Positions 8,383 through 16,332 of a stretch of 43,728 bases of DNA are shown piece by piece. The stretch is from Thiomargarita sp. (lineage in GTDB: Bacteria; Pseudomonadota; Gammaproteobacteria; Beggiatoales; Beggiatoaceae): contig DZAL01000025.1 in NCBI GenBank assembly GCA_022729575.1, positions 1 through 43,728 of the forward strand, written 5' to 3'. Position 1 is the first letter of the stretch; each line of letters begins with the position of its first letter. Made by a program: the position numbers and the translations under genes. Under the pieces are notes generated by a model. It did no database searches. It was given only the letters and a program-made list of their open reading frames with translations, and was not told the DNA's origin.

Positions 8383-9689
8383 GAATTGACCAAATTGAAA
8401 TAACCAATTTCAAGTGCTTTGAGCATAAAACTATTCAGTTTTCGCCACGCTTTAATGTGCTAAGTGGTGACAATGGTACGGGCAAAACCGCGATTTTAGA
8501 TGCCTTAGCGGTGGGCATGGGGGCTTTATTGTTAGGTTTTAACTATGCGAAGCGGCGTCACATTAAACCTCATGAAATGCGTCATGTCGGCTATTATATG
8601 GGTCAAAACCTTAAAGTCGAACCTCAACCGCCAACGAAGTTACATTATCGAGGAGAACTGAATCACTCAGGGACCATTCGTTGGGAACGAAGGCTGATGA
8701 AGAAGGATAGTCCTACTGTGACCAAGACCTGGGGTGAAAACTCAATGCGCGACCTAACTAAAGAGTTACAGAAACGGGTACAAGCTGGTGATAATACCGT
8801 GATTTTGCCCTTGTTGAGTTATTATGGTACTTGTCATCTATGTTTACAATTGCCGGAAAACCCAGGAGATTTTATAACGCCTGATTCTCGTCTAGCCATT
8901 TATAGGGATTGTTTAAACCCGGTTTCCTATGGAGAAGACATGAGACGATGGTTTAAGACGATGGAAGTGGCCGCATTACAGCAGAAAGTGTCTAAGGGGG
9001 TATTAGAAGGTTTACGCACAGCCGTTAAAACTTGCTTGGAGGATTGTAAACGGGTTTACTATGACCTAGAATACGATAGTCTCCTCGTCGAATTTACCAA
9101 TGGTAAGATCATTCCTGATTATATGTTAAGTGATGGTCAACGGACTATTTTGGGACTGGTAGCAGATATTGCTTATAAAGCAGCTTCCCTCAATCCTCAA
9201 TTGGAAGAACAAGCAGCGGTGGCAACGCCTGGCATCGTGTTAATTGATGAACTTGACTTGCATATTCATCCTAATTGGCAACGACAAATTGTCAAGAATT
9301 TGAAGACGACTTTCCCAAACCTGCAATTCATCACGACCACTCATTCTCCTTTCATCATCCAATCGTTATCCGATGGTGAACTGATTGACCTCAATGAACA
9401 TGATGCCGAGTATGCAGATAAAAGCATTGAAGACATTGCCGAACAGGTGATGGGGGTGCCAGTGCCCCAGCGTAGTCAACGTTATTTAGAGATGATGAAG
9501 GCCGCCAAAGATTACTACCGTCTCTTGGAAACTGCCAAAAATGCCTCACCTGTGAAGAAGGAACAGTTGAAAAATCGTTTGGATGAACTAGCGGCACCGT
9601 TTAGTGATAACATTGCGTATCATGCTTTTTTGGAACTGCAACGTGAGGTGGCTGGTTTAGGACGGGGGAATGCTAATGCGGCCAGTTGA
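8379..9689 (+). CDS. Septu-like AAA/ABC ATPase (PtuA-like), copy 1
   Basis: A 436-residue RecF/SMC-type ATPase. Walker A is GDNGTGKT at 30-37, the ABC signature-like LSDGQRT is near 250-256, and Walker B is IVLIDELDLHIHPNW near 285-299. The switch motif TTTHSPFII is near 319-327. In Septu, PtuA partners an HNH nuclease, PtuB, and the pair restricts phage; the ATPase is thought to sense infection or nucleotide state and gate the nuclease. The next gene is an HNH protein overlapping by 20 bases, which supports the assignment. It overlaps the upstream RelE-type toxin by 4 bases and has a good AGGAGAA ribosome site. It could also be the ATPase of a retron-derived ATPase/HNH pair, but no reverse transcriptase is present. 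Confidence 0.8.
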   Translation: MRIDQIEITNFKCFEHKTIQFSPRFNVLSGDNGTGKTAILDALAVGMGALLLGFNYAKRRHIKPHEMRHVGYYMGQNLKVEPQPPTKLHYRGELNHSGTIRWERRLMKKDSPTVTKTWGENSMRDLTKELQKRVQAGDNTVILPLLSYYGTCHLCLQLPENPGDFITPDSRLAIYRDCLNPVSYGEDMRRWFKTMEVAALQQKVSKGVLEGLRTAVKTCLEDCKRVYYDLEYDSLLVEFTNGKIIPDYMLSDGQRTILGLVADIAYKAASLNPQLEEQAAVATPGIVLIDELDLHIHPNWQRQIVKNLKTTFPNLQFITTTHSPFIIQSLSDGELIDLNEHDAEYADKSIEDIAEQVMGVPVPQRSQRYLEMMKAAKDYYRLLETAKNASPVKKEQLKNRLDELAAPFSDNIAYHAFLELQREVAGLGRGNANAAS

Positions 9690-10392
9690 ACGTGGCAAGG
9701 TGCCTACCGATACTAATGGTCAACCTAAGCAATATCGCAAGTATCAAAAAGCCCGCCCAGACTTAATTAATCGTATGGGGAAATATTGTTCATACTGTGA
9801 AAGATATATCACAACTAATTTGGCAGTGGAACATATTCAAAACAAAGACGATAGACCGGACCTGGAGTTGGAGTGGGTTAATTTTTTGTTGGGTTGTACT
9901 AATTGCAATTCTATAAAAGATCAAACCGTGAAAGACGATTATACTCAATCAGAGTATTATTGGCCCCACCTCGACAATACTTTTCGTGCTTTTGTGTATC
10001 GAGAAGGGGGAATGATTGGCATTAATCCGAACCTCTCTCTTCCACAACGGGCCAAAGCGCAGAGAACATTGGAACTAACGGGCTTAGATAGATATCCTGG
10101 TGCTAAGAAAGAACCGACTGATGCAGATGACCGTTTGCTTGAACGTCGAGACGTTTGGGATATAGCGCAACACTGGAAGATCAATTTGTTGGCGCAACCT
10201 GACAATTTAAACATGCGAGAGTTAATCGTTAAAACTGTCAAGTTCGGTGGTTTTTGGTCGGTTTGGATGACGGTTTTTCAAGATGACCCTGATATGTTGA
10301 ATCGTTTGATTCGGGCTTTGCCTGGGACTTGTTGTGGTCATTGTTTTGATGAGGCGGGACGACCTATTGCACGTCTGGAAGGAGGTCTCTAA
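9670..10392 (+). CDS. Septu-like HNH endonuclease (PtuB-like), copy 1
   Basis: A 240-residue HNH nuclease, predicted partner of the ATPase immediately upstream. The zinc-binding pairs are C40-x-x-C43 in YCSYCERY and C76-x-x-C79 in GCTNCN. The catalytic HNH histidine is H55 in AVEHIQNK, with N71 in between, the layout of PtuB-type proteins. The C-terminal half (LTGLDRYPGAKK and after) is probably the ATPase-docking or regulatory part. Two starts are possible, at 9670 and 9676 (MRPVERGK); the second is equally close to the GGGG run. Overlap with the ATPase gene indicates co-translation and fixed stoichiometry. Confidence 0.8.
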   Translation: MLMRPVERGKVPTDTNGQPKQYRKYQKARPDLINRMGKYCSYCERYITTNLAVEHIQNKDDRPDLELEWVNFLLGCTNCNSIKDQTVKDDYTQSEYYWPHLDNTFRAFVYREGGMIGINPNLSLPQRAKAQRTLELTGLDRYPGAKKEPTDADDRLLERRDVWDIAQHWKINLLAQPDNLNMRELIVKTVKFGGFWSVWMTVFQDDPDMLNRLIRALPGTCCGHCFDEAGRPIARLEGGL

Positions 10393-10410
10393 TTCAGGTT
10401 TAAGACCAGA

Positions 10411-10446
10411 TAGGTAGGGTGGGCCACGCGCCTTACCGTGGCCCAC
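10411..10446. repeat. GGTGGGCCACG palindrome
   Basis: GGTAGGGTGGGCCACG and CCGTGGCCCACC form an imperfect inverted repeat in the gap between the HNH gene and the next toxin-antitoxin module. It belongs to the GTAGGGTGGGC class scattered through the window. Confidence 0.55.
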
Positions 10447-10500
10447 CAAATCGCCTGCCTGGCCTTACCGATTAATCTAATTGATTTGAGGAAAACAACC

Positions 10501-10785
10501 ATGTCAAATTCAATCTCTGAAATTTCCATGTCTATCGATTCCCAACTCCAGGACCAGGTGGAGCATATCTTAAACACTCTGGGTCTCACTCTACCGCAAG
10601 CCATTTTATTGTTTTTAAAACAAATTGAACTACAACAAGGATTACCGTTTGCAGTGACAATTCCTCAGTCGGTTTTCAACACGCCTAATTCAGAAACTTT
10701 AGCGGCGTTGCAAGAAGCGCAGGACCTAGAACAGTTACCTACTTTTGACACGTTAGAAGAACTCTATAAGGACTTGGGTATCTAA
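10501..10785 (+). CDS. RelB/DinJ-family antitoxin
   Basis: A 94-residue antitoxin. I place the start at 10501 because GAGGAAAA lies 5-6 bases upstream and because the RHH fold begins there: SMSIDSQLQDQVEHILNTLG is followed by LTLPQAILLFLKQIELQQGLPF, the RelB/DinJ ribbon-helix-helix. The C-terminal tail (EALQEAQDLE region, then TFDTLEELYKDLGI) is the usual toxin-neutralising helix. Its stop overlaps the start of a YafQ-type toxin gene by one base (TAATG). That toxin is broken, so this antitoxin may now act alone, for example as a repressor or a neutraliser of other YafQ toxins. Confidence 0.85.
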   Translation: MSNSISEISMSIDSQLQDQVEHILNTLGLTLPQAILLFLKQIELQQGLPFAVTIPQSVFNTPNSETLAALQEAQDLEQLPTFDTLEELYKDLGI

Positions 10786-11068
10786 TGCTTAAACTCAAAC
10801 GTACTAATAAATTTGAGAAGGACATTAAGTTACTGACGAAACGCCACCAGGATTTTGCCAACAGGATTTTGCCAAATTGAAAACGCTGTTGGAGTTATTG
10901 GTGACGCAACAACCGCTATCACTCACCTACCGCGACCATCCTCTACGGGGCGATTATGTTGGCTATCGAGAATGCCATCTTGAACCAGATTGGTTGTTAA
11001 TTTATCGGATTGAAGGAGAGTATCTCGTTTTGGCCCGAACGGGTCGGCATAACGATTTATTTCGCTAA
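10785..11068 (+). pseudogene. yafQ: YafQ-family toxin disrupted by a 14-bp tandem duplication
   Basis: The reading frame from 10785 gives MLKLKRTNKFEKDIKLLTKR, then HQDFA, and is lost. In another frame, from about 10871 to the stop at 11068, the rest of a YafQ-like mRNA interferase is intact. It includes DHPLRGDYVGYRECHLEPDW, LLIYRI and TGRHNDLF, which carry the His, Asp and Phe residues characteristic of YafQ. The cause is visible: CAGGATTTTGCCAA is present twice in tandem (10848-10861 and 10862-10875), a 14-bp addition. Removing one copy restores one continuous frame of about 89 residues, the normal YafQ length. Replication slippage could therefore restore or re-break it. Confidence 0.9.
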
Positions 11069-11135
11069 TTCGCTATCTACTTTCAGCCATCAACCTGATG
11101 CGCTTTATGAACCAACTTAATACAGGAGAACTGGA

Positions 11136-11286
11136 ATGAATCTGCTGTCGTTAACCACCCGAAGCCCTTACCTTACTTCGTGAAGGTTGGTCAATCTTAA
11201 CCGAACAACTTGGCTTAGACCGCGCCTCGGAAGTGAAGTCGCCGTTTTGGCAGCCCGAAGCGGTGTTGCGTAAGGTGGTGGAGTGA
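11136..11286 (+). pseudogene. Frameshifted small protein remnant
   Basis: An ATG at 11136 with an AGGAGA site (11124-11129) opens MNLLSLTT. The frame then ends quickly, while the +1 frame continues as PEALTLLREGWSILTEQL, then GLDRASEVKSPFWQPEAVLR and KVVE to a stop at 11286. A single extra base in ACCACCC would explain it. It resembles small accessory proteins often found by toxin-antitoxin genes, but I cannot name a family. It may also lack its C-terminal end, since the next repeat starts six bases after the stop. Confidence 0.5.
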
Positions 11287-11291
11287 GGGAG

Positions 11292-11390
11292 TGTCAGAAT
11301 CAGAATTTACAGAATTATAGAATTTTCAGAATGGGGGGGTTGCAGTTTTATTCGGTTAATTCTAAAATTCTGCAAATTCTGATTCTGACA
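11292..11390. repeat. 99-bp inverted-repeat element with perfect 17-bp ends
   Basis: TGTCAGAATCAGAATTT at 11292-11308 is the exact reverse complement of 11374-11390. The interior (CAGAATTATAGAATTTTCAGAATG, in parts, and TCTAAAATTCTG) adds further pairing. Related copies lie at 34751-34833, with half-copies at 34046-34070 and near 7690-7710, all next to toxin-antitoxin genes. It looks like a MITE- or REP-like element. Confidence 0.8.
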
Positions 11391-11444
11391 ATTAAATCTC
11401 ATCATCTAGCGATTTATTCGCTATTAAACAGGAGACCTCTGATT

Positions 11445-11705
11445 ATGTATGCTGTGGAATTTGAAACGCGCTTGGAACAAGGAGTCATTTCAGTTCCGCC
11501 CGCTTATTTAAACCATCTTGGCGGGCGACTCCAAGTCATTATTCTCAAACCCGACTTAGACGACTCCAACGACTTTTCTTCTCCTCTCCTCATGCCTAAT
11601 TTAACCACCTTGAAAACCCTGCAAGCTGTGGATAGGCAAGAAGGTTTGGAAACGGTTACTTTAGCACAACTCCAAAGTGCCTGGCAACAAGCTGAAAGAG
11701 AATAA
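11445..11705 (+). CDS. Probable orphan antitoxin
   Basis: An 86-residue acidic protein. The start at 11445 is chosen because AGGAGA (11430-11435) lies nine bases upstream. The N-terminal part MYAVEFETRLEQGVISVPPA then YLNHLGGRLQVIILKP has the strand pattern of small AbrB/VapB- or DUF2281-type antitoxins. The C-terminal QAVDRQEGLETVTLAQLQSA segment is a likely helix for toxin binding. No intact toxin follows; the bases after 11705 give only a few codons before stops. It is probably the survivor of a decayed module, or could act on a toxin elsewhere. The family assignment is tentative. Confidence 0.55.
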   Translation: MYAVEFETRLEQGVISVPPAYLNHLGGRLQVIILKPDLDDSNDFSSPLLMPNLTTLKTLQAVDRQEGLETVTLAQLQSAWQQAERE

Positions 11706-11791
11706 CCAGGCGAGAGATTATTTGGTCAAGTCAGTTTGACTATCTAGCTAATCAACTCCAAAAACCACGAAACTCTACGAAACTCTACGAC

Positions 11792-11986
11792 CTGTTAGCC
11801 TTCATCCACCTCATCTTATCAGCAAATACCAGAGAACTCCTCAGCCACACCTTCAACTTGGCAGAAGACCTTGAAACTTCGGCCCGTCTTGACCACCTTC
11901 ATGACCGTGTCGATGCTCATCAAAGCACGATGTTGTCTGCCATTCAAAGTTCCATCAATGCGATTGGCATGACCAGTTATGAGTGA
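11792..11986 (+). pseudogene. Remnant of coiled-coil gene X (copy 1)
   Basis: The + strand reads LLAFIHLILSANTRELLS, then NLAEDLETSARLDHLHDRVD and HQSTMLSAIQSSINAIGMTS, closely matching the first 67 residues of the protein at 25483-25983 but with no start codon and a six-residue deletion. The frame ends in YE-stop, just where the shared leader begins. Other remnants are at 17098-17188 and 22310-22498. Confidence 0.8.
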
Positions 11987-12280
11987 CTGAGAAAATTTGA
12001 TTGACTAGAATTTATCTCGTCCCTATCAAATTTCACTTCCCAAACTCTGGTGTAGGAGTGTACGAGTCCACTGCTGGACCTAAAGTGAGTTGGTAAAATA
12101 GCCGTGGAGGACTTTTATCTGGTCTGTGGAAACGATAAATTGTTTAGTTATTTCATGAAAAACAATGTAAAATATATTGCTTTGGGACATGGATAAACAG
12201 ATAATCGGGAAAATATTTGTTGACGGTGATAAAATTATTGACTGCATATTGATTTTGGTTTATATTGTCACTATAAACTC
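11976..12280 (+). promoter_or_regulatory. Shared defence leader, copy A (before the PARIS-like pair)
   Basis: About 300 bases align along their length with 17172-17469, and the right two thirds also with 14721-14985. Shared blocks are TATGAGTGACTGAG, CACTGCTGGA, GTGAGTTGGTAAAATAG, GTGGAGGACTTTTATCTG and ATGGATAA. The right end holds overlapping promoter boxes: TTGACT (12238-12243), 17 bases, TATATT (12261-12266); and TTGATT (12249-12254), 17 bases, TATAAA (12272-12277). No conserved protein is encoded: short frames differ between copies. Function of the region upstream of the promoter is unknown; it may be an operator region or a small RNA. Confidence 0.75.
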
Positions 12281-12290
12281 GGTAGTCAGA

Positions 12291-12390
12291 AGTAGGGTTG
12301 GCAACCACTTTATCGTTGCCCACCACACCATTTGTCGTTGTGGTAAAAAAACCATGGGCAATCAAATAGACGTTTATTCATCCCATTTAT
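12291..12390. repeat. TTTATCGTTGCCCACCAC element, copy 1
   Basis: The core TTTATCGTTGCCCACCACACC, written here as TTTATCGTTGCC and CACCACACC, followed by a GTGGTAAA block and TAGACGTTTATTC, recurs at 14585-14695 and 21661-21762. It lies between leader copy A and the ATPase start, so it is probably in the 5' UTR. Confidence 0.55.
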
Positions 12391-12402
12391 CTGGAATAAA
12401 AA

Positions 12403-13434
12403 ATGAGAACTGAAATTACGCACATAACTAAGGTTAAAATAACCAAACTCTGGGGCGAAAATTTGAATTTTGAATGGCATTTGAATCCTGATGTCAATGT
12501 CTTGGCCGGCGATAATGGCAGTGGCAAAAGTACCATTCTCAACTTGATAGTTGGGCTACTAACAGGTGCCGATAATTTCCCGAAAGAGGTTGATCAACTG
12601 GTCTATAGTATTTCGATAGAATTTAATAACTCTTCAACCGTCTCAATGGAAAGAATTAGGGGTTCTATTGAGAACTTGGAAAAGCAGGCCGACCATGATG
12701 ATTTACTCAAAAAGTTTCTTTCTAATCTGCGTGAAATCGAAGGCAGGAACTATAAAAATCTTAAAGAAAAAGAAATCGATATATCCTATCCAGCCGTGAA
12801 TGGAAAGCCGGTGAAAGCTGGCCGTGAAGAACTAGAAGTGATTCGTCTTGACCATGTCAGTACGTTTGACCAAGCTCTTCTGCCAATAGAACTGTTACGA
12901 AAACGCACCGCAGAGGGAGAAACTTATCTGGATTTTCTGATCGAGAGATTGGAAAAAAACTATCTGAACTATCAAGTTGATATTGGTAGAAGGGCACTGG
13001 AAGCGTTATCTTCTGGTGTGGAAGAAGTGAGTTCTATACGTCAAAGAATTGATAGCAAAAAGAGTTTATTTTTGGATCTCATGGACGATTTGTTTAGCCA
13101 CACCGAGAAACGGATTGACCGGCATGTTAATGGAATTTCGTTTCTCAAATCACCAAAACAGGTAATCAGTCCTTATCATCTGTCGTCTGGTGAAAAACAA
13201 CTGTTAATTATCTTGCTGACGGCCCTGGTGCAAGATAATCAGCCAGCGGTAATGATTCTGGATGAACCAGAATTGTCCTTGCATACAGATTGGCAAGAGA
13301 AGTTGATTGATCATATTCGTAGCTTGAATGAAAACGCCCAAATAATTATTGCCACTCATTCGCCTTTTATGGTTTCGAAAGGCTGGGCCAGTGAAAAATA
13401 TGTATTTCAAATGGATAAAATCAAATCAAGATAA
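12403..13434 (+). CDS. PARIS-like ATPase (AriA-like), ABC/AAA_15 type
   Basis: A 343-residue ABC-type ATPase. Walker A is GDNGSGKS at 36-43, the signature LSSGEKQ is near 261-267, Walker B is VMILDEPELSLHTDW near 283-297, and the H-switch ATHSPF is near 317. The middle (about 90-230) is helical and charged, like the coiled-coil insertion of RecF/SMC-like sensors. The next gene, five bases after the stop, encodes a DUF4435 protein. An AAA_15 ATPase followed by DUF4435 is the architecture of PARIS, in which AriA assembles a scaffold that senses viral anti-restriction proteins and releases AriB. The ATPase is shorter than typical AriA as I recall it, so it may be a PARIS relative rather than a canonical member. 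Confidence 0.72.
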   Translation: MRTEITHITKVKITKLWGENLNFEWHLNPDVNVLAGDNGSGKSTILNLIVGLLTGADNFPKEVDQLVYSISIEFNNSSTVSMERIRGSIENLEKQADHDDLLKKFLSNLREIEGRNYKNLKEKEIDISYPAVNGKPVKAGREELEVIRLDHVSTFDQALLPIELLRKRTAEGETYLDFLIERLEKNYLNYQVDIGRRALEALSSGVEEVSSIRQRIDSKKSLFLDLMDDLFSHTEKRIDRHVNGISFLKSPKQVISPYHLSSGEKQLLIILLTALVQDNQPAVMILDEPELSLHTDWQEKLIDHIRSLNENAQIIIATHSPFMVSKGWASEKYVFQMDKIKSR

Positions 13435-13439
13435 TCGCC

Positions 13440-14558
13440 ATGACCAATTTACTTGACAATATCGGGAACGGTTTTCAAAGGAGAAACTTTCTCCAGGACC
13501 GAAACATTGTAACGGTTTATGTTGAAAATGAAGATGATGTGCCATTTTGGAAACATATTTTTGACCAATTTAAGATTCCAACTGGTATCACTCCAAGTAC
13601 CCACGAAAGAGATGAAGAGAGTGGTTTAACGCGAGGTAAACAAAATGTGTTGCGTTTTGCCAATCAAGCAAACAAGGATTTTGTCTTGTGTGTAGATAGC
13701 GATTATGATTATCTTTTAGATGGCGCAACCGAACTCTCAAGGGAAATCAAAGAGAATCCCTTTGTCTTTCAAACCTACACTTACTCCATTGAGAACTATA
13801 AATGCTTTGCTGAGGGTTTACATCAAGTAGTGGTAGAAGCAACCTTGAACGACCAGCAGGTATTCGACTTTGTTGCTTTTATGGAACGATATTCTGAAAT
13901 TGTGTACGAGTTGTTTCTTTACTCCTTTTACTATAAGAAACAACATCTTCTGGAAGCAGAAGAGTACCAAAGGGAATATCAAATTAAACAAACTCAACTT
14001 AGCCAAGCAGAGTTAAAAAGATGGCAAGAGGCCAACTCGCCTAGAGAGTTGTTTGAAATTAAGGAGGATTTTGGCAAAACCATTAGTATTCCAACTCAAG
14101 TTGACATTCACGGGGCCGGTACACTAGACTTGACCAAGTTGCGACAGGTTATAACAGAAAGGTTGGCTGCTTTACCAAAAATAGAGGATACCATTTTAGA
14201 TTCTCTAAAAAGAGAACTCGCCGAATTAGGTTTAGAACCTCGCAATACTTATTTGTTTGTGCGAGGACATAATATTTACGACAATGTGGTTCGGATGTTC
14301 ATAAATCGGGTTTTTGACTACTTGAAAGACCAAAAGTTTGACGAATATAATGAGTTAGCTAAAACCAATGCGGAGTTTGGGACAAAACGAAACGAGTACA
14401 AAAAATTCGTCTTCACGGTGAAAAGAGATGAAATGACCTGTGTGGAAAGGATACTACATACGCATAAAAACTATCAATCTTGTCCTTTGATGCAGAAAAT
14501 CAAAGATGACGTTAGAAAATATAAGGTTCAATGGCGGTCCACGGCTACAGCATCATAG
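13440..14558 (+). CDS. DUF4435 Toprim-like effector (AriB-like)
   Basis: A 372-residue DUF4435 protein. The N-terminal Toprim-like core is visible: VTVYVENEDDVPFWKHIF at about 24-41 carries the conserved glutamate, and LCVDSDYDYLL near 83-93 carries the paired aspartates that bind metal. YTYSIENYKCF near 120 is the third DUF4435 hallmark. In PARIS, AriB is a nuclease released from the ATPase upon triggering; known AriB cuts host tRNA and stops growth. The C-terminal half (about 150-372) is unlike anything I can name. Tight spacing to the upstream ATPase gene and a shared leader imply one operon. A related OLD/Gabija-like mechanism is an alternative. Confidence 0.72.
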   Translation: MTNLLDNIGNGFQRRNFLQDRNIVTVYVENEDDVPFWKHIFDQFKIPTGITPSTHERDEESGLTRGKQNVLRFANQANKDFVLCVDSDYDYLLDGATELSREIKENPFVFQTYTYSIENYKCFAEGLHQVVVEATLNDQQVFDFVAFMERYSEIVYELFLYSFYYKKQHLLEAEEYQREYQIKQTQLSQAELKRWQEANSPRELFEIKEDFGKTISIPTQVDIHGAGTLDLTKLRQVITERLAALPKIEDTILDSLKRELAELGLEPRNTYLFVRGHNIYDNVVRMFINRVFDYLKDQKFDEYNELAKTNAEFGTKRNEYKKFVFTVKRDEMTCVERILHTHKNYQSCPLMQKIKDDVRKYKVQWRSTATAS

Positions 14559-14584
14559 TTTTCTATATTCAGTCAAGGTCTGGT

Positions 14585-14695
14585 AGAGTCGTCCACAGGT
14601 TTATCGTTGCCCACCACACCCACTACCCTCATAGTTGAAGAGAGGGTAGGCCAGCAATAAAGACGCTTACCTACCCCATCTGTCTGCCTGTATCT
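14585..14695. repeat. TTTATCGTTGCCCACCAC element, copy 2
   Basis: The core sequence after GTCCACAGG matches the elements at 12291 and 21661. The right half (AGAGGGTAGGCCAGCAATAA, then AGACGCTTACCTACCC) is the partial inverse of the left. It follows the DUF4435 gene by about 30 bases. Confidence 0.6.
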
Positions 14696-14720
14696 CAGGA
14701 TTACCTAAAATAATTTCATC

Positions 14721-14985
14721 GTTGAGTGACGAAGGAGTGTCGTGTTTTCATGCTGGTTATGAACAATATGCAACGTAAAGTGAGTTGGTAAAATAGTCGT
14801 GGAGGACTTTTATCTGAATCTGTGGAAACGACAAGTTGTTTTAGTCAGTTTCTGAAAAAGGATGTCAATAATATTGCTTTGGGGTATGGATAACCTGATT
14901 ATTAGGAAATTATTAGGAAAATATTGGTTGAGTGTGAAAAAATTAATTGACTACCTATTGATTTTGGTTTATCATTATCACTCTG
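14721..14985 (+). promoter_or_regulatory. Shared defence leader, copy B (before Septu-2)
   Basis: This copy lacks the leftmost third but keeps GTGAGTTGGTAAAATAG, GTGGAGGACTTTTATCTG, CTGTGGAAACGA, ATATTGCTTTGGG and ATGGATAA in the same order as copy A. Promoter boxes are TTGACT (14947-14952), 17 bases, TATCAT (14970-14975). The second TTGATT box is present but its -10 has changed. About 105 bases separate it from the ATPase start. Confidence 0.75.
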
Positions 14986-15091
14986 GCTGGTACGAGTAAC
15001 GACAAACTAGGTTACTGCTGATATTCTTTCCAAGACCGTCAAGAGATACAAGGCGTGGGCACCAGCCAATCAACAAACAGGTGAAAAAATT

Positions 15092-16330
15092 ATGAATCAA
15101 CACAATCCTCCTCCCCCAGTTTACTTTGCCTCACTGACCGTTAATAATGTCAAATGCTTCAAAGGCAAGCAGACGATAGATTTGTCTGATGGTAATGGTA
15201 AGCCCGCGTTGTGGACCGTGATTTTGGGCGATAACAACACGGGGAAAACGACGCTGTTGAGATGTTTGAGTTTTTCCATGAGAATTTTTACGATGGCAAC
15301 TGACGACACTTCAGTGAAACGTTCGGTTTTAGCCAAGTTCATGAAAGGCGAAATTTGGTATGATTACATTCTCCAAAAAACAGAGATTGCATGGGGACAG
15401 AGCCTCGTCGACACTAATGCCAAAAAGTTCGAAAGGGAGATGTCTGAATTAATCATTTATGGCTATGGCACCGCCCGCCGAATGGCTCCCAATTTTCTTA
15501 TGGATCCAAACTCTCTTTCCGAAATCGATCACCACAAGGCCACCGACACTCTCTTTTCTGAAGAGGCGACGTTAATTAACGCCGAAGAATGGCTCCTACA
15601 GACTTATTTAGCCGCTAAAAATGGCATCAAAAGAGCTGAGTGGCAATTGAATGAGATTAAAAAGGTACTCACCAGTGGCATCTTACCAGATGTCAAGGAT
15701 TTTGAAATTAAAACCACAGAACAACCTCCTTTTAACACCTACGTGTTATTCCAAACGGATTACGGCAAAGTTCGCTTAAAGGAATTAGGCTATGGTTATC
15801 AAACTTGTCTATCGTGGTTAGCCGATCTGATGAAACGCCAATTTGACCGCTATCCTGACAGCGAGAATCCGTTGGCGGAACCTGCAATTGTCCTGGTGGA
15901 TGAACTGGACTTGCATTTACATCCCGAATGGCAACGGCAAATTATTCAGTTTTTGACCAAGCAATTCCCCAGAATTCAATTCATTGTGACTTCCCATAGC
16001 CCGTTAGTGGTGCAATCTGCCGACCAGCTTAACTTGGTGTTATTGGAAAAAGTCGGCGACCAAGTGACGATTCGTCAACCGCAGATGACGACCTATAAGG
16101 GTTGGACAGTGGAGGAGATTTTGGATGAGTTAATGGGTCTGGAGGAAAGAACGCAATCTGAGGAATATTTAAAGTGGACTAAGCAATTTGAACAGGGTGT
16201 CAATGCAGACAATTATGTCATGGCGAAAACTGCGTATGACCAGTTGGATAAGATTCTGCATCCACACAATATTCAACGTGAATTATTGCAACTGGGAATG
16301 TCTTCTCTGGTGCCGGTATTAGAGGAATAA
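15092..16330 (+). CDS. Septu-like ATPase (PtuA-like), copy 2
   Basis: A 412-residue AAA/ABC-type ATPase. Walker A is GDNNTGKT at 46-53, Walker B is IVLVDELDLHLHPEWQ near 265-280, and VTSHSPLVV is the switch histidine near 299-307. The long middle section contains YGYGTARRMAPN (near 128-139) and LGYGYQTCLSW in place of a classical signature motif. The next gene, two bases after the stop, is an HNH nuclease, the Septu arrangement. It is clearly diverged from the first ATPase at 8379, so this is a second system and not a fresh duplication. The GTG-free ATG start is supported by AGGTGAAAA upstream. Expression is probably from leader copy B. Confidence 0.78.
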   Translation: MNQHNPPPPVYFASLTVNNVKCFKGKQTIDLSDGNGKPALWTVILGDNNTGKTTLLRCLSFSMRIFTMATDDTSVKRSVLAKFMKGEIWYDYILQKTEIAWGQSLVDTNAKKFEREMSELIIYGYGTARRMAPNFLMDPNSLSEIDHHKATDTLFSEEATLINAEEWLLQTYLAAKNGIKRAEWQLNEIKKVLTSGILPDVKDFEIKTTEQPPFNTYVLFQTDYGKVRLKELGYGYQTCLSWLADLMKRQFDRYPDSENPLAEPAIVLVDELDLHLHPEWQRQIIQFLTKQFPRIQFIVTSHSPLVVQSADQLNLVLLEKVGDQVTIRQPQMTTYKGWTVEEILDELMGLEERTQSEEYLKWTKQFEQGVNADNYVMAKTAYDQLDKILHPHNIQRELLQLGMSSLVPVLEE

Positions 16331-16332
16331 AC

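Noticed and set aside
12120..12215. A short frame in leader copy A (VEDFYLVCGNDKLFSYFM...) that might be a leader peptide
   Set aside because: Copies B and C have different frames and early stops in the same place, so the conservation is not at the protein level.
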